Assembly: GCA_964595955.1 (NCBI GenBank)
Contig: CAZQSF010000007.1
Coordinates: forward strand, 1 to 64,000
From: JAJDFU01 sp964595955
GTDB taxonomy: Bacteria > Bacteroidota > Bacteroidia > Chitinophagales > Saprospiraceae
Reading direction: 5' to 3'
Length of the DNA: 64,000 nucleotides
Made by a program: the position numbers and the translations under genes. How positions within the stretch are numbered: position 1 is the first letter of the stretch; every line of letters begins with the position of its first letter. The notes under the pieces are model-generated. The model searched no databases and was not told the DNA's origin. It saw only the letters and a program-made list of their open reading frames with translations. Below, piece by piece: positions 28,714-36,638 of the stretch.

Positions 28714-28772
28714 CACGGTTTTCAGGATAAAATAGGTCTTGGTTGAAAGGTCATTTTATCCTGAAAACCGTG
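28714..28772. repeat. Perfect 20-bp inverted repeat (hairpin B)
   Basis: Arms 28714-28733 and 28753-28772 are exact complements over 20 bases with a 19-base loop. The loop holds AGGTC twice (28734-28738 and 28748-28752), and both are complementary to GACCT in the bulge of hairpin A. Its right arm overlaps the expected -33 region of the gene starting at 28809. Confidence 0.88.
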
Positions 28773-28779
28773 TAATGAT

Positions 28780-28787
28780 TAGCTTTG
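28780..28787 (+). promoter_or_regulatory. Candidate -7 element (TAGCTTTG) for the MptE-like gene
   Basis: An exact TAnnTTTG match 21 bases before the ATG at 28809. The upstream -33 position falls in the right arm of hairpin B and has no TTG, so the palindrome could influence initiation. Confidence 0.45.
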
Positions 28788-28808
28788 AGGCATTTCCGGA
28801 CAATTGCC

Positions 28809-29693
28809 ATGGACCAAGAACGCGCGAAGTATCTTTTTGACCAAACCTCGGCAAGCCTGCAGTCACTGGCCAAGGTATTGTTGATCTCCTCCTTTCGCTC
28901 GAGGCAGCTGCCTCGGGCAGACCGAAACAAGCTCGTCGTTTTCGGGAACGGCCCCTCTTTTTCCGAAGCGGCACCTCAGCTCCCCCCCCAAGCCGAACAG
29001 GCCACGTATTTGGGCGTCAACTTTTTTGTCGAGTCGGACTGGTTTGATATCCTGCAACCATCTCACTACGTGATCTCCGCACCGGAATTCTGGTTGCCCA
29101 AAGTGACTCCCCGTTGGGCAAGCCGGCGTGCTCGCTTTTTCGAACGCCTATCCCAACGGACATCCTGGCCCATGCACTTTCTGCTTCCCGCCAAAGCCAA
29201 AGGGACGGCAGCTATCCGGGACCTCGCCCAAAGCGCTCCTAGGCTGAAACTCCATTATTACAATACCACTCCGGTGGAGGGATATCCGGCGCTGGCCCAT
29301 GGCCTTTACCGCCGAAACCTGGGCATGCCGAGGCCGCAAAACGTACTTATCCCCTCCCTTATGCTGGGCATCAATATGGGCTTCCACGAGATCTACCTGC
29401 TCGGGGCAGACCACAATTGGCTGCCGGAAATCCGCGTGATGGAGGACAATACGGTGCTCCTCACGCAAAAACATTTCTACGACTACCAGGAAGCGAAGGC
29501 CAAAAGCATGAAATGGCTGGATGGCAGCGACCGCCGGCTCCACGAAATCCTGCACAAGTTCTACCACTCCTTTCGGGCGTACTTTCTCATCCGCGAGTAT
29601 GCCGAGCAGGAACAGGTCGACATATACAATGCCACCCCGGGTTCGTTTATCGATGCGTTCCCGCGAAAAACGCTATCCGCTATTTTTTCATAG
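28809..29693 (+). CDS. MptE/DUF115-like protein of unknown activity
   Basis: A 294-residue soluble protein. It contains LVVFGNGPSFSEAA (about 40-53), a glycine-rich loop, then YLGVNFFVESDWFDILQPSHYVIS and GINMGFHEIYLLGADHNWL. This pattern is typical of the DUF115 / MptE-like Rossmann-fold family and related proteins found beside sialic, legionaminic and pseudaminic acid genes, including motility accessory factors that attach nonulosonic acids to flagellin. Assignment is by motif resemblance and context, so a transferase role is inference. The ATG at 28809 is preferred over an upstream TTG. It is convergent with pseI (34 bases apart). Confidence 0.7.
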   Translation: MDQERAKYLFDQTSASLQSLAKVLLISSFRSRQLPRADRNKLVVFGNGPSFSEAAPQLPPQAEQATYLGVNFFVESDWFDILQPSHYVISAPEFWLPKVTPRWASRRARFFERLSQRTSWPMHFLLPAKAKGTAAIRDLAQSAPRLKLHYYNTTPVEGYPALAHGLYRRNLGMPRPQNVLIPSLMLGINMGFHEIYLLGADHNWLPEIRVMEDNTVLLTQKHFYDYQEAKAKSMKWLDGSDRRLHEILHKFYHSFRAYFLIREYAEQEQVDIYNATPGSFIDAFPRKTLSAIFS

Positions 29694-29697
29694 GAAG

Positions 29698-29736
29698 GAA
29701 GCCTGCCTTGGGTGTTTTCCGCTCATGTCAGGCTTC
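29698..29736. repeat. Inverted repeat at the MptE-like/pseI junction
   Basis: GAAGCCTG (29698-29705) and CAGGCTTC (29729-29736) pair perfectly with a 23-base spacer containing GGTGTTTTCC. The right arm overlaps the last codons of pseI. It is a possible bidirectional terminator, but the loop is long and no U-tract follows. Confidence 0.3.
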
Positions 29737-30786
29737 TGCCGAGAGGTGATCCCAGCTTAGCGGGGTTCCTTTGGGAATAGCCGTTCGGGCTCTGCGCCCC
29801 AGAATTTCGCTCAGATATCTGGGTGCCAGCCCGAGACCCGGCCGGATAGATCGCACATTGTCCCGGCTTACTTCCTCCCCTTCCGCGATATCCCGCACGG
29901 CAAACAGGGAGCGGGCCATCCTTCGCCCCTTGCGCTGCTTGTCGGTGAGTTCCAGGGTGCCGGTTCCCAGAGCTTTTTCGGTTTTTCGCACCTCCTCGAC
30001 CATGGTCTTGAATTCGGCTGGGTTGAGGGAAAAAGAACTGTCTACCCCACCCAGCGATCGATCCAGAATGAAGTGCTTTTCGATGATCCGCCCGCCCAAT
30101 GCGACCGAGCTGACAGGTACGACGGTTTCCATCGTGTGGTCGGACAGCCCCACGACGGTATCAAAGGTGCGGGCCAGGGTGGGAATGGCCAGCAGGTTCA
30201 CCTCGTCCAGCGGCGTGGGGTAGGCTGTAGTACACTTGAGCAAGGCAAGTTGGTCGTTGCCTGCCCGGCGGCAAGTGTCCACGGCCAGGCGAATGTCCTC
30301 TTCCTCAGCTATGCCGGTGCTGATGATGACCGGCTTTCCCGTTCGGGCCACACTTTCGATGAGAGGAACATCCGTGATCTCCGGCGAAGCGATTTTGTAG
30401 GCCGGCACCTGCAGTTCTTCCAGCAGATCCACAGCCGTGAAATCAAAAGGCGAAGAAAAAAAGACCAGCCCCAAATCGCGAGCCACTTTCTGCAAATCGG
30501 CATGCCATTCCCAGGGCGTGTAGGCCTTGGTGTAGAGATCGTACAGCTTCTGTCCGGCCCAGGGGCTATCTTCCCGGGTCCGAAAATGCGGCAAGTCGCT
30601 GTCCAGGGTGATGGTGTCGGGCCGGTAGGTCTGCAGTTTGATGGCATCGGCCCCAGCATTCTTGGCCGCTTCGAGGGTCTTGACGGCCAGGTCGAAATCC
30701 TGATTGTGGTTGGCAGACAGCTCCGCGATGATAAATACGTGGGAATCCTGGCCGATAGTACGGCCGGCGATCTCAATGGTTTTCAT
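29728..30786 (-). CDS. pseI: Pseudaminic acid synthase
   Basis: A 352-residue NeuB-family enzyme that condenses phosphoenolpyruvate with a 6-deoxy diacetamido hexose to make a nine-carbon nonulosonic acid. The TIM-barrel part has FIIAELSANHNQDF (residues 18-31), IKLQTYRPDTITL, LYDLYTKAYTPWEWH and FFSSPFDFTAVDLLEEL, which follow the PseI pattern rather than NeuB or LegI. VIEKHF-type residues (RIIEKHFILDRS) are conserved. The C-terminal SAF (antifreeze-like) domain is at about 283-350. It is the last gene of the leftward pse operon and its start overlaps the WbqC gene by 14 bases. A pseudaminic rather than sialic product is inferred from these motifs and from pseB/pseC/pseG. Confidence 0.93.
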   Translation of the reverse strand: MKTIEIAGRTIGQDSHVFIIAELSANHNQDFDLAVKTLEAAKNAGADAIKLQTYRPDTITLDSDLPHFRTREDSPWAGQKLYDLYTKAYTPWEWHADLQKVARDLGLVFFSSPFDFTAVDLLEELQVPAYKIASPEITDVPLIESVARTGKPVIISTGIAEEEDIRLAVDTCRRAGNDQLALLKCTTAYPTPLDEVNLLAIPTLARTFDTVVGLSDHTMETVVPVSSVALGGRIIEKHFILDRSLGGVDSSFSLNPAEFKTMVEEVRKTEKALGTGTLELTDKQRKGRRMARSLFAVRDIAEGEEVSRDNVRSIRPGLGLAPRYLSEILGRRARTAIPKGTPLSWDHLSAEA

Positions 30787-31534
30787 ATCCTTTCTGTTTG
30801 CGTACGGCCGCTACGGACCAGGGGGTTCTTCGTCCCGAGCGAATGATGGCCAACGCTTGTTCCGTTCCAACGTTAAAAAGCAGGTCCAGGATGCACATGT
30901 AGGGCAGAAATTCGCCGTGCAACTGCGGGTATTCGGGATGCTCGTAGTGGTGGTACACCAGCTCAATGCCGGCCTGCCCAAAGGCACCCGCCGGACCTTC
31001 GGCCTCGATGTAGTCAGCAGACCCCAGGGCGGAGAGATAGCTGTCGGCTTCGAGAGCCCGGCAGAGGGCAACGAGGCGATGGTCTTTCTGGCCGCCGATG
31101 CCATCCAACCCGCTGGCCGCCACGAAAGGAGTTTCGATGCGCAGTTGCCCGGCAAAATGCGCAATCAAGGAGCGGTTCATATCGCCCAGCATCTCGGGTG
31201 CATTCTGCAAAGCCCGCTCAAAAGGATGAAAAACCTGCTCGAAAAAAGGAGTTTTACTGTACGCCTGCTGTATACTGCGCAGGTGTTTGTCCGTCCAGCC
31301 GTGCTCCGGATTGGTGCGAGTGTTGGCATAGAGTCGCTCGTGGCGGGGCCGCTCCTTGAGGATGGACACAGAAAGCATTTGCTCGCCCTGGGCAGTTTTA
31401 ATGCGATTGCGCACCCCCCAACTCCGCTTGACCACCTGGACATCGTCCAGAAAAACGAACGCGTCCACCTGATCGATCATATCAAAGTAACCGATCCAGG
31501 GTAGGTAGGTGGGTTGCATAATAGCTATTCGCAT
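30773..31534 (-). CDS. WbqC family protein
   Basis: A 253-residue protein opening with IAIMQPTYLPWIGYFDMI, the hallmark of the WbqC family (residues 4-21), followed by FVFLDDVQVVKRSWGVRN. Members occur in O-antigen and capsule clusters, often next to aminotransferases and nonulosonic acid genes, but no reaction is established. It overlaps pseI by 14 bases and the sulfotransferase by 10, so all three are probably translated from one mRNA. Because no PseH acetyltransferase is visible in the operon, a role in modifying the amino sugar is conceivable, but that is speculation. Confidence 0.87.
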   Translation of the reverse strand: MRIAIMQPTYLPWIGYFDMIDQVDAFVFLDDVQVVKRSWGVRNRIKTAQGEQMLSVSILKERPRHERLYANTRTNPEHGWTDKHLRSIQQAYSKTPFFEQVFHPFERALQNAPEMLGDMNRSLIAHFAGQLRIETPFVAASGLDGIGGQKDHRLVALCRALEADSYLSALGSADYIEAEGPAGAFGQAGIELVYHHYEHPEYPQLHGEFLPYMCILDLLFNVGTEQALAIIRSGRRTPWSVAAVRKQKGYENH

Positions 31535-32463
31535 AGTCCTCTTCGTTGAAGGGCGTCCAGTAATGGGCCGGCATCAGCCGGCCAGTCGTAGGCAGTGGGT
31601 GTCACGGGCTTGAAGTCCCGATTGCGCCAGGTCCAGTCGTATCCCCATTTCGATAAAGCTTCTTTGATGCGCCGCAGGCTGCTCTCGGGGTCATCACAAA
31701 GGTTCTCGTAGGAAAGCACGATCTGCCGCTCGGCCGGCAGGATCTGAAATTGCTCCTGCAGGGCTCGCTGGGTCCATTCGAGCTGTACAGCGATCTTCTC
31801 GGGCAGCGCTGCCCCTTGAACGGCTTGCCAGCCGGAGGGCTTTATGAAATACCAGCCGTCCGGACTGCCCTGATAGCGCTCGCGATGGCGCCAGAAGGAA
31901 CGAGCTACATCCTTCAGATCGCGCCGGATGTACAAGAAAAAGGCCGTGGGAAAAAGCTCGGCTAAAAAGAGGGTCTGCAAGGGCAGAGCCGCAGCATTCT
32001 TGAATACCATGGGCAGCTCCCAGGCAGACTCCATCAGTGCCACCTCTGCCCGAAGGCCTTTGCGATCCACCTGCGCCTGTTGGTCGGCATCCAGAAAGTG
32101 GCTATCCGAGAAGGGCAGCCAATGTTGCCAGAAATAGCCGAACTCGTGCGGACCATCGTAACCGGCCGTGAAACCCACCTCGGATTCCAGGACAAGGTTC
32201 AGCGGTGCGGCGGCCTTGCTGTTCAATGCCCGCACCAACTGGCAACCCACCCCTGGCGCCAGCCAAAACTTGGCAATGAGGTTGTTCACATACCCCAATT
32301 GAACATGCCGGATGAGCATCTGCGTGAGCAGGGTCGTCCCCGAACGCGGCAGGCCCATGACGAACAACACAGGCTTTTTCGGGCCATCCATCCCGCTGCG
32401 CAAACGCTCCTCCAGAGGCTGGAGGCGTTCGTTCATTTGCCGTATGACCCGATCAGTTTCCAT
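31525..32463 (-). CDS. Sulfotransferase family protein
   Basis: A 312-residue PAPS-dependent sulfotransferase-like protein. The 5'-phosphosulfate loop is FVMGLPRSGTTLLT, with PRSGTT at 39-44, and the 3'-phosphate-binding segment is FFLYIRRDLKDVARSFW. Both are in the order expected for the Sulfotransfer_3 group. The start at 32463 is chosen because it follows the pseG overlap (11 bases) and removes a non-homologous extension. Its place inside a pseudaminic acid operon suggests that it sulfates the sugar, a glycan carrying it, or a lipid carrier. That is inference; the acceptor is unknown. PAPS synthesis genes are not in the window. Confidence 0.87.
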   Translation of the reverse strand: METDRVIRQMNERLQPLEERLRSGMDGPKKPVLFVMGLPRSGTTLLTQMLIRHVQLGYVNNLIAKFWLAPGVGCQLVRALNSKAAAPLNLVLESEVGFTAGYDGPHEFGYFWQHWLPFSDSHFLDADQQAQVDRKGLRAEVALMESAWELPMVFKNAAALPLQTLFLAELFPTAFFLYIRRDLKDVARSFWRHRERYQGSPDGWYFIKPSGWQAVQGAALPEKIAVQLEWTQRALQEQFQILPAERQIVLSYENLCDDPESSLRRIKEALSKWGYDWTWRNRDFKPVTPTAYDWPADAGPLLDALQRRGLCE

Positions 32464-33508
32464 TCGCCCCGAAACTCCGGATTTTTTCAGCCACGGCCAA
32501 AACCCCTTGTGGGTTGATCCTGTCGCGCATACGCCCTGCGCGTTCCCGGCGCTCGGCCGGGTCCTGCAGAATTCGAGAAAAGATGTCCAGGAAGGCGTCA
32601 TCGGATAGCTGCGGGGCAGGTCCTGCGAAGAAAATGCTGCCCAGCTCATCCAATTTGGCAGCTGTTCGGATTTCCCGCTCCGAGGAAGGAAGTACGAGAT
32701 TGGGCACTTCCAGTAGCCCCAGCTCCCAGGCGGTAAAGCCGCCGGCCGTTACCGCCAGATCGCAACCGGCCATTAGCTCACGCATGCGGTTGGTGTTTCG
32801 GTACAACTCGACGCCGGGGTACTGCGATGCAAAGGCCTGAAGGGCTTCCCATCCGGGATAAAGCCCCCCGACAACGACCACGTATTCCAGCGCTGGAAAA
32901 GCCGCCAGAAGAAGCCCAAGGATGCGTAGGGTGAGCCCTCCCACATCCCGGCCTCCGAAGTTGAGGAATACCCTTCGGACCGCTGAGACCGGCGGCTGCC
33001 GTCCGAAGCGACCCTCCCGAAAGGCCGGCGCTGCAATGAAATACTCCAAGCCCAGCAGCAGTTCCGTTTCGGGCCCCACCTCATAGCAGTGGTCCAAGGC
33101 ACGTGGGTTCTGGTTGTGTAGAATATCCACGTCGAAAGCGCCCTCGATGCGAAAAACGATCATCATCAGGCGAATTCCCCGCTCCCGAATAGCCCGATGA
33201 AAAGTGGGTTGGTAAAAGGCGGAACGGTCGTCGTCTATGACCAGCCAGGGATACGGGCCGGGGATACCGCCGGCCAGAATCGGGTTGGCCAGCAAGCCGG
33301 CATCGGTCAGGCTGCTCTCTGCCAGCACAATATGCTCAAAATCAGCCGCCCTGACCTTTTCCCGGGCAAAATCAGCGCCCTCCCGAAGCAAAAAAGTACA
33401 AGTGTGGCCGCCCTCCCGCAACACCTCAGCCAGCCAGATGCAACGCAGCACGTGCCCCGAACCCGTGGACGGGGAAGCATCGGCCAGGAAGAAAACCGGC
33501 GCTCTCAT
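32453..33508 (-). CDS. pseG: UDP-2,4-diacetamido-trideoxy-altropyranose hydrolase
   Basis: A 351-residue GT-B fold nucleotide-sugar hydrolase that removes UDP from the 2,4-diacetamido-2,4,6-trideoxy-beta-L-altropyranose intermediate before the PseI condensation. The N-terminal signature GSGHVLRC is at residues 16-23, and His19 corresponds to the catalytic His of PseG. The C-terminal half has VFLNFGGRDVGGLT and AVTAGGFTAWELGLLEVPNL, typical of the MurG-like UDP-binding half. The length is within the family range and leaves no room for a fused acetyltransferase. It overlaps the cytidylyltransferase by four bases and the sulfotransferase by 11. Confidence 0.92.
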   Translation of the reverse strand: MRAPVFFLADASPSTGSGHVLRCIWLAEVLREGGHTCTFLLREGADFAREKVRAADFEHIVLAESSLTDAGLLANPILAGGIPGPYPWLVIDDDRSAFYQPTFHRAIRERGIRLMMIVFRIEGAFDVDILHNQNPRALDHCYEVGPETELLLGLEYFIAAPAFREGRFGRQPPVSAVRRVFLNFGGRDVGGLTLRILGLLLAAFPALEYVVVVGGLYPGWEALQAFASQYPGVELYRNTNRMRELMAGCDLAVTAGGFTAWELGLLEVPNLVLPSSEREIRTAAKLDELGSIFFAGPAPQLSDDAFLDIFSRILQDPAERRERAGRMRDRINPQGVLAVAEKIRSFGANGN

Positions 33509-34353
33509 GAGGTAGATTTCAGGTCGTTCAAAAGAGCTAGGGCACGCTGAAGCCCGTTTTTATCGGCATACGTTTTAAGCTCGGCCAGCTCGTCGGCCAG
33601 GTTGCGGCGCAGGGATTTTTGACCGATCGCTCGATTGATCTGCTCCAGCCAGGGCTTTTCGCGCAGCAACGCCAAGATATCGGGTAGGCCAAAGAGGGGA
33701 TTTTCGTCGTAGAGGTGATCGTAAATTGCGCAGAGCAACCAGTAATCGGACCAGGTGTCGAGAGTGAGCCGCAGATCGGGTCGGGACAAAGCCTCCGGTG
33801 CCCGAACCAAATGCAGGCGAAAACGATCGGGATGCGACTTGTAAAAAAAAGGAGTTACATGCTCCCGCTCATACGCATGGGTGGCCTTTTGGCAGGCCTC
33901 TTCCAAAAGAGCAAAGGAAAAGACGCTCTGGTCGATACCAATGGGAAAAGTGCGTTCCATCCCGCTGGAAGTAAAGTCGGCTCCATAGAGCAAATGCTCG
34001 CTTACCACCTGGTCCAGGATGTTGGGATCCAGGCAAGGACAGTCACTGGTGACCCGAACTACGAGTTCAGCCCCGAATTCTTTGGCGGCCTGGCCGTATC
34101 GCTCCAGCACGTTCTCTTCACTCCCCCGGAAGCAGCCCGTAGCCCGGCGCCGGCACAGGTCCTCCACCGGGTCATCGCCTGGATTGGTCGTAGTGGCAAC
34201 GACCACTTCATCTATCCGGGCAGCGGCCCGGGCCCGGGTAATGACCTGTTCCAGCGCACTCACTTCTCCCCCGTACGGCAGGGGTTTGAGGATCTTGCCG
34301 GGTAAGCGGCTCGAGCTCATGCGAGCTTGAATGATGCAAACGGTTTTTCCCAT
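33505..34353 (-). CDS. SpsF-like cytidylyltransferase (probable CMP-pseudaminic acid synthetase)
   Basis: A 282-residue nucleotidyltransferase with CIIQARMSSSRLPGKILKPL at residues 5-24, which carries the CTP-binding loop, and the metal-binding region VRVTSDCPCLDP near 98-109. This is the SpsF-type cytidylyltransferase rather than the canonical PseF sequence. Between pseC and pseG it most likely activates the finished nonulosonic acid with CMP. The C terminus (about 215-282) is helical and not assigned. It overlaps pseG by four bases, and pseC ends 11 bases upstream. Specificity is inferred from context. Confidence 0.85.
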   Translation of the reverse strand: MGKTVCIIQARMSSSRLPGKILKPLPYGGEVSALEQVITRARAAARIDEVVVATTTNPGDDPVEDLCRRRATGCFRGSEENVLERYGQAAKEFGAELVVRVTSDCPCLDPNILDQVVSEHLLYGADFTSSGMERTFPIGIDQSVFSFALLEEACQKATHAYEREHVTPFFYKSHPDRFRLHLVRAPEALSRPDLRLTLDTWSDYWLLCAIYDHLYDENPLFGLPDILALLREKPWLEQINRAIGQKSLRRNLADELAELKTYADKNGLQRALALLNDLKSTS

Positions 34354-34364
34354 AGGTAACTCGA

Positions 34365-35537
34365 TCAGCGCTCAGTAGCCCCCTCCTGGGTGATAAAGCC
34401 CAGGACCTGATCAATGACGTAATCCTGTTCTTCCTCACCAAGAGTGGGGTACATGGGCAGGCTGAGGCAATGCTCGTAATAGGCCTCGGCATGGGGCAGA
34501 TCGCCCTCTTCCCAGCCGAACTGCCGGTAGTAGGGCTGCAGATGGACCGGAATGTAGTGCACCTGAGCGAAGATGCCCTTTTGGCGCAGGTGGTCGTACA
34601 GGGCGCGGCGGTCCGGCACCTGAATGACGTACAGATGATACGCGTGGTGGAAGCCGGTTGCCGGGGAGATGGTCTGCACTTCAGTGCCGTCGAAGGCTTC
34701 ATCGTAGCGCCCGGCAATAGCCCGGCGGCGGGCCAGCCCCTCTTCCGCCCGGCTGAGCTGGCTTTGGCCAAGGGCCGCCTGTATGTCGGTAATCCGGTAA
34801 TTGTAGCCCAGTTCTACCATCTCGTAGTACCAGCCCCCGTGGTTTTCACGCAGAAGGTCTTCGCGCTTGGTAATGCCGTGGGTACGCAGGAAAAGCAGGC
34901 GGTCATAGAGGTCCTTCCGGTTCGTGGTGATCATGCCCCCTTCCCCGCTGGCGATGTGCTTCACCGGATGAAAGGAAAAAATGGCCAAATCGGCATAGGC
35001 CCCGTTGCCGCATCGTTGGATCTCCCCCTGGGCATCGGTATAGGTACCACCGGGCGCGTGGCAGGAGTCTTCGATAATCCAGAGGCCGTGCGCGTCAGCC
35101 AATCGCCGGAAGGCATCCATCTGGACGGGATAACCGGCAAAGTCCACCGGAATGACTCCGGCATAGGTGCCGGGGGGCGAGGCTTCCAGCAGGGACTCCA
35201 CCCGGGCGAGGTCCAGTAAAACGGTTTCCGGGTCGATGTCGGCAAAGACGACCTCTCCCCCGGCATAGCGAATGCAATTGGCTGAGGCCGCAAAGGTGAT
35301 GGGACTGGTGATGACCTTCTGGCCGGGTTCTACATCCAGGGCCAGGGCGCAAAGGTGGAGAGCGGCCGTACCGTTGGAAACGGCCACGGCATAGCGCGCC
35401 CCGACGTATTCGGCAAAGGATCGTTCAAAAGCATCGATGCGGGGGCCCTGCGTCAGGAAGTCGGACTTCAGCACTTCGACCACCGCCTCGATATCGGCCT
35501 GGGTGATATGCTGGCGTCCGTAGGGTATATTTCTCAT
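34365..35537 (-). CDS. pseC: UDP-4-amino-4,6-dideoxy-L-AltNAc transaminase
   Basis: A 390-residue PLP-dependent aminotransferase of the DegT/DnrJ/EryC1 family. The Schiff-base lysine is Lys193 in SFHPVKHIASGEGG, and the cofactor-contacting Asp157 is in IIEDSCHAPGG. The start MRNIPYGRQHITQADIEAV matches PseC, which aminates the 4-keto product of PseB using glutamate. The ATG at 35537 overlaps the pseB stop by four bases, and a longer frame has no homologous N terminus. Length and motifs are normal for PseC. Confidence 0.94.
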   Translation of the reverse strand: MRNIPYGRQHITQADIEAVVEVLKSDFLTQGPRIDAFERSFAEYVGARYAVAVSNGTAALHLCALALDVEPGQKVITSPITFAASANCIRYAGGEVVFADIDPETVLLDLARVESLLEASPPGTYAGVIPVDFAGYPVQMDAFRRLADAHGLWIIEDSCHAPGGTYTDAQGEIQRCGNGAYADLAIFSFHPVKHIASGEGGMITTNRKDLYDRLLFLRTHGITKREDLLRENHGGWYYEMVELGYNYRITDIQAALGQSQLSRAEEGLARRRAIAGRYDEAFDGTEVQTISPATGFHHAYHLYVIQVPDRRALYDHLRQKGIFAQVHYIPVHLQPYYRQFGWEEGDLPHAEAYYEHCLSLPMYPTLGEEEQDYVIDQVLGFITQEGATER

Positions 35538-36568
35538 GATACGCGCGAAGATTCTACGGTAAATCCGGCATCGACATGCCGGCGAATGAGCTCGCGGATC
35601 TGCTCCACGCTGAGCCAGTCGTCGTTGGTGCCGGAATTGTAACTGAATCCGGCCTGTACGGGCCGGGCACCGGTCTTTTCCCGGTATTCTTCCATCGACC
35701 AATTGGGCAGCTGAGGCAAAATGGCGTAGTACTTGCCCAGGTCCACTGTAGTGTAGGAGTCCGCCTCCGTGATCATTTCTTCATGGATCTTCTCGCCGGG
35801 CCGGATGCCCACCACCCGATGCTCGCAATGCGGGCAGATGGCCTCCGCTACATCCGTTATGCGATAGGATGGGATCTTGGGCACGAAGATCTCGCCCCCC
35901 CAGGCATGCCCCAACGCATGGACTACCAGGTCCACCCCTTCTTCCAGGGAAATATTGAAGCGCGTCATGCGCGGATCGGTAATGGGCAGGACACCCTCCT
36001 TTCGCTTGTTCAGAAAGAAGGGAATGACCGAGCCTCGCGAACCCATCACATTGCCGTAGCGCACCACGGAGAAGATAAGGTCGCGGGGGCCCTTCATCTT
36101 ATTGGCCGCAATGAAGAGCTTGTCCGAACACAATTTGGTGGCCCCGTACAAGTTGATGGGGGCGGCCGCCTTATCGGTAGATAGCGCGACGACCTTTTTG
36201 ACGCCACAATCCAGGGCAGCTTCCACGACATTTTGTGCGCCCAGCACGTTGGTCTTGATGCATTCAAAAGGGTTGTACTCGGCGGTAGGCACTTGCTTGA
36301 GCGCTGCAGCATGCACGATGATCTCGATCCCTTCGCAGGCGCGGCGGAAGCGATCTCCGTCGCGGATATCGCCGATGAAATAGCGCAGTGCCTTGTGTTC
36401 GCGAGGCGAAAAGCGCTGTGCCATTTCGAACTGCTTGAGTTCGTCCCGGGAATAGACGACCAGCCGCCTGAGGTGAGGAAACTGTTGTAAGACCCGCCCC
36501 ACAAAGGCTTTGCCGAAAGAACCCGTCCCTCCAGTTACCAATACCGACTTCCCGTTCAAATCCATCAT
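35534..36568 (-). CDS. pseB: UDP-GlcNAc 4,6-dehydratase (inverting)
   Basis: A 344-residue SDR-family enzyme that commits UDP-GlcNAc to pseudaminic acid by 4,6-dehydration with C5 inversion. The NADP loop GGTGSFG is at 13-19. The catalytic set Thr131, Asp132, Lys133 (STDKAAAP) and Tyr141-x3-Lys145 (YGATK) agrees with PseB/FlaA1 enzymes, down to numbering near that of H. pylori FlaA1. It is the first gene of the leftward operon pseB-pseC-cytidylyltransferase-pseG-sulfotransferase-wbqC-pseI. A second ATG directly follows the first, at 36565. It diverges from the flippase with 70 bases between starts. Confidence 0.95.
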   Translation of the reverse strand: MMDLNGKSVLVTGGTGSFGKAFVGRVLQQFPHLRRLVVYSRDELKQFEMAQRFSPREHKALRYFIGDIRDGDRFRRACEGIEIIVHAAALKQVPTAEYNPFECIKTNVLGAQNVVEAALDCGVKKVVALSTDKAAAPINLYGATKLCSDKLFIAANKMKGPRDLIFSVVRYGNVMGSRGSVIPFFLNKRKEGVLPITDPRMTRFNISLEEGVDLVVHALGHAWGGEIFVPKIPSYRITDVAEAICPHCEHRVVGIRPGEKIHEEMITEADSYTTVDLGKYYAILPQLPNWSMEEYREKTGARPVQAGFSYNSGTNDDWLSVEQIRELIRRHVDAGFTVESSRVS

Positions 36569-36591
36569 GTCCTGGTCTGTGTTTCAATGTG

Positions 36592-36599
36592 TACTTTTG
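36592..36599 (+). promoter_or_regulatory. Candidate -7 element (TACTTTTG) for the flippase
   Basis: An exact TAnnTTTG match 40 bases before the flippase ATG in the 70-base divergent gap. No clear TTG lies at the usual upstream spacing. No matching element for pseB was seen in the gap. Confidence 0.45.
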
Positions 36600-36638
36600 C
36601 CCGGCTGGTATGCAGCGGGCTAATCAGGGCTTCACGCT

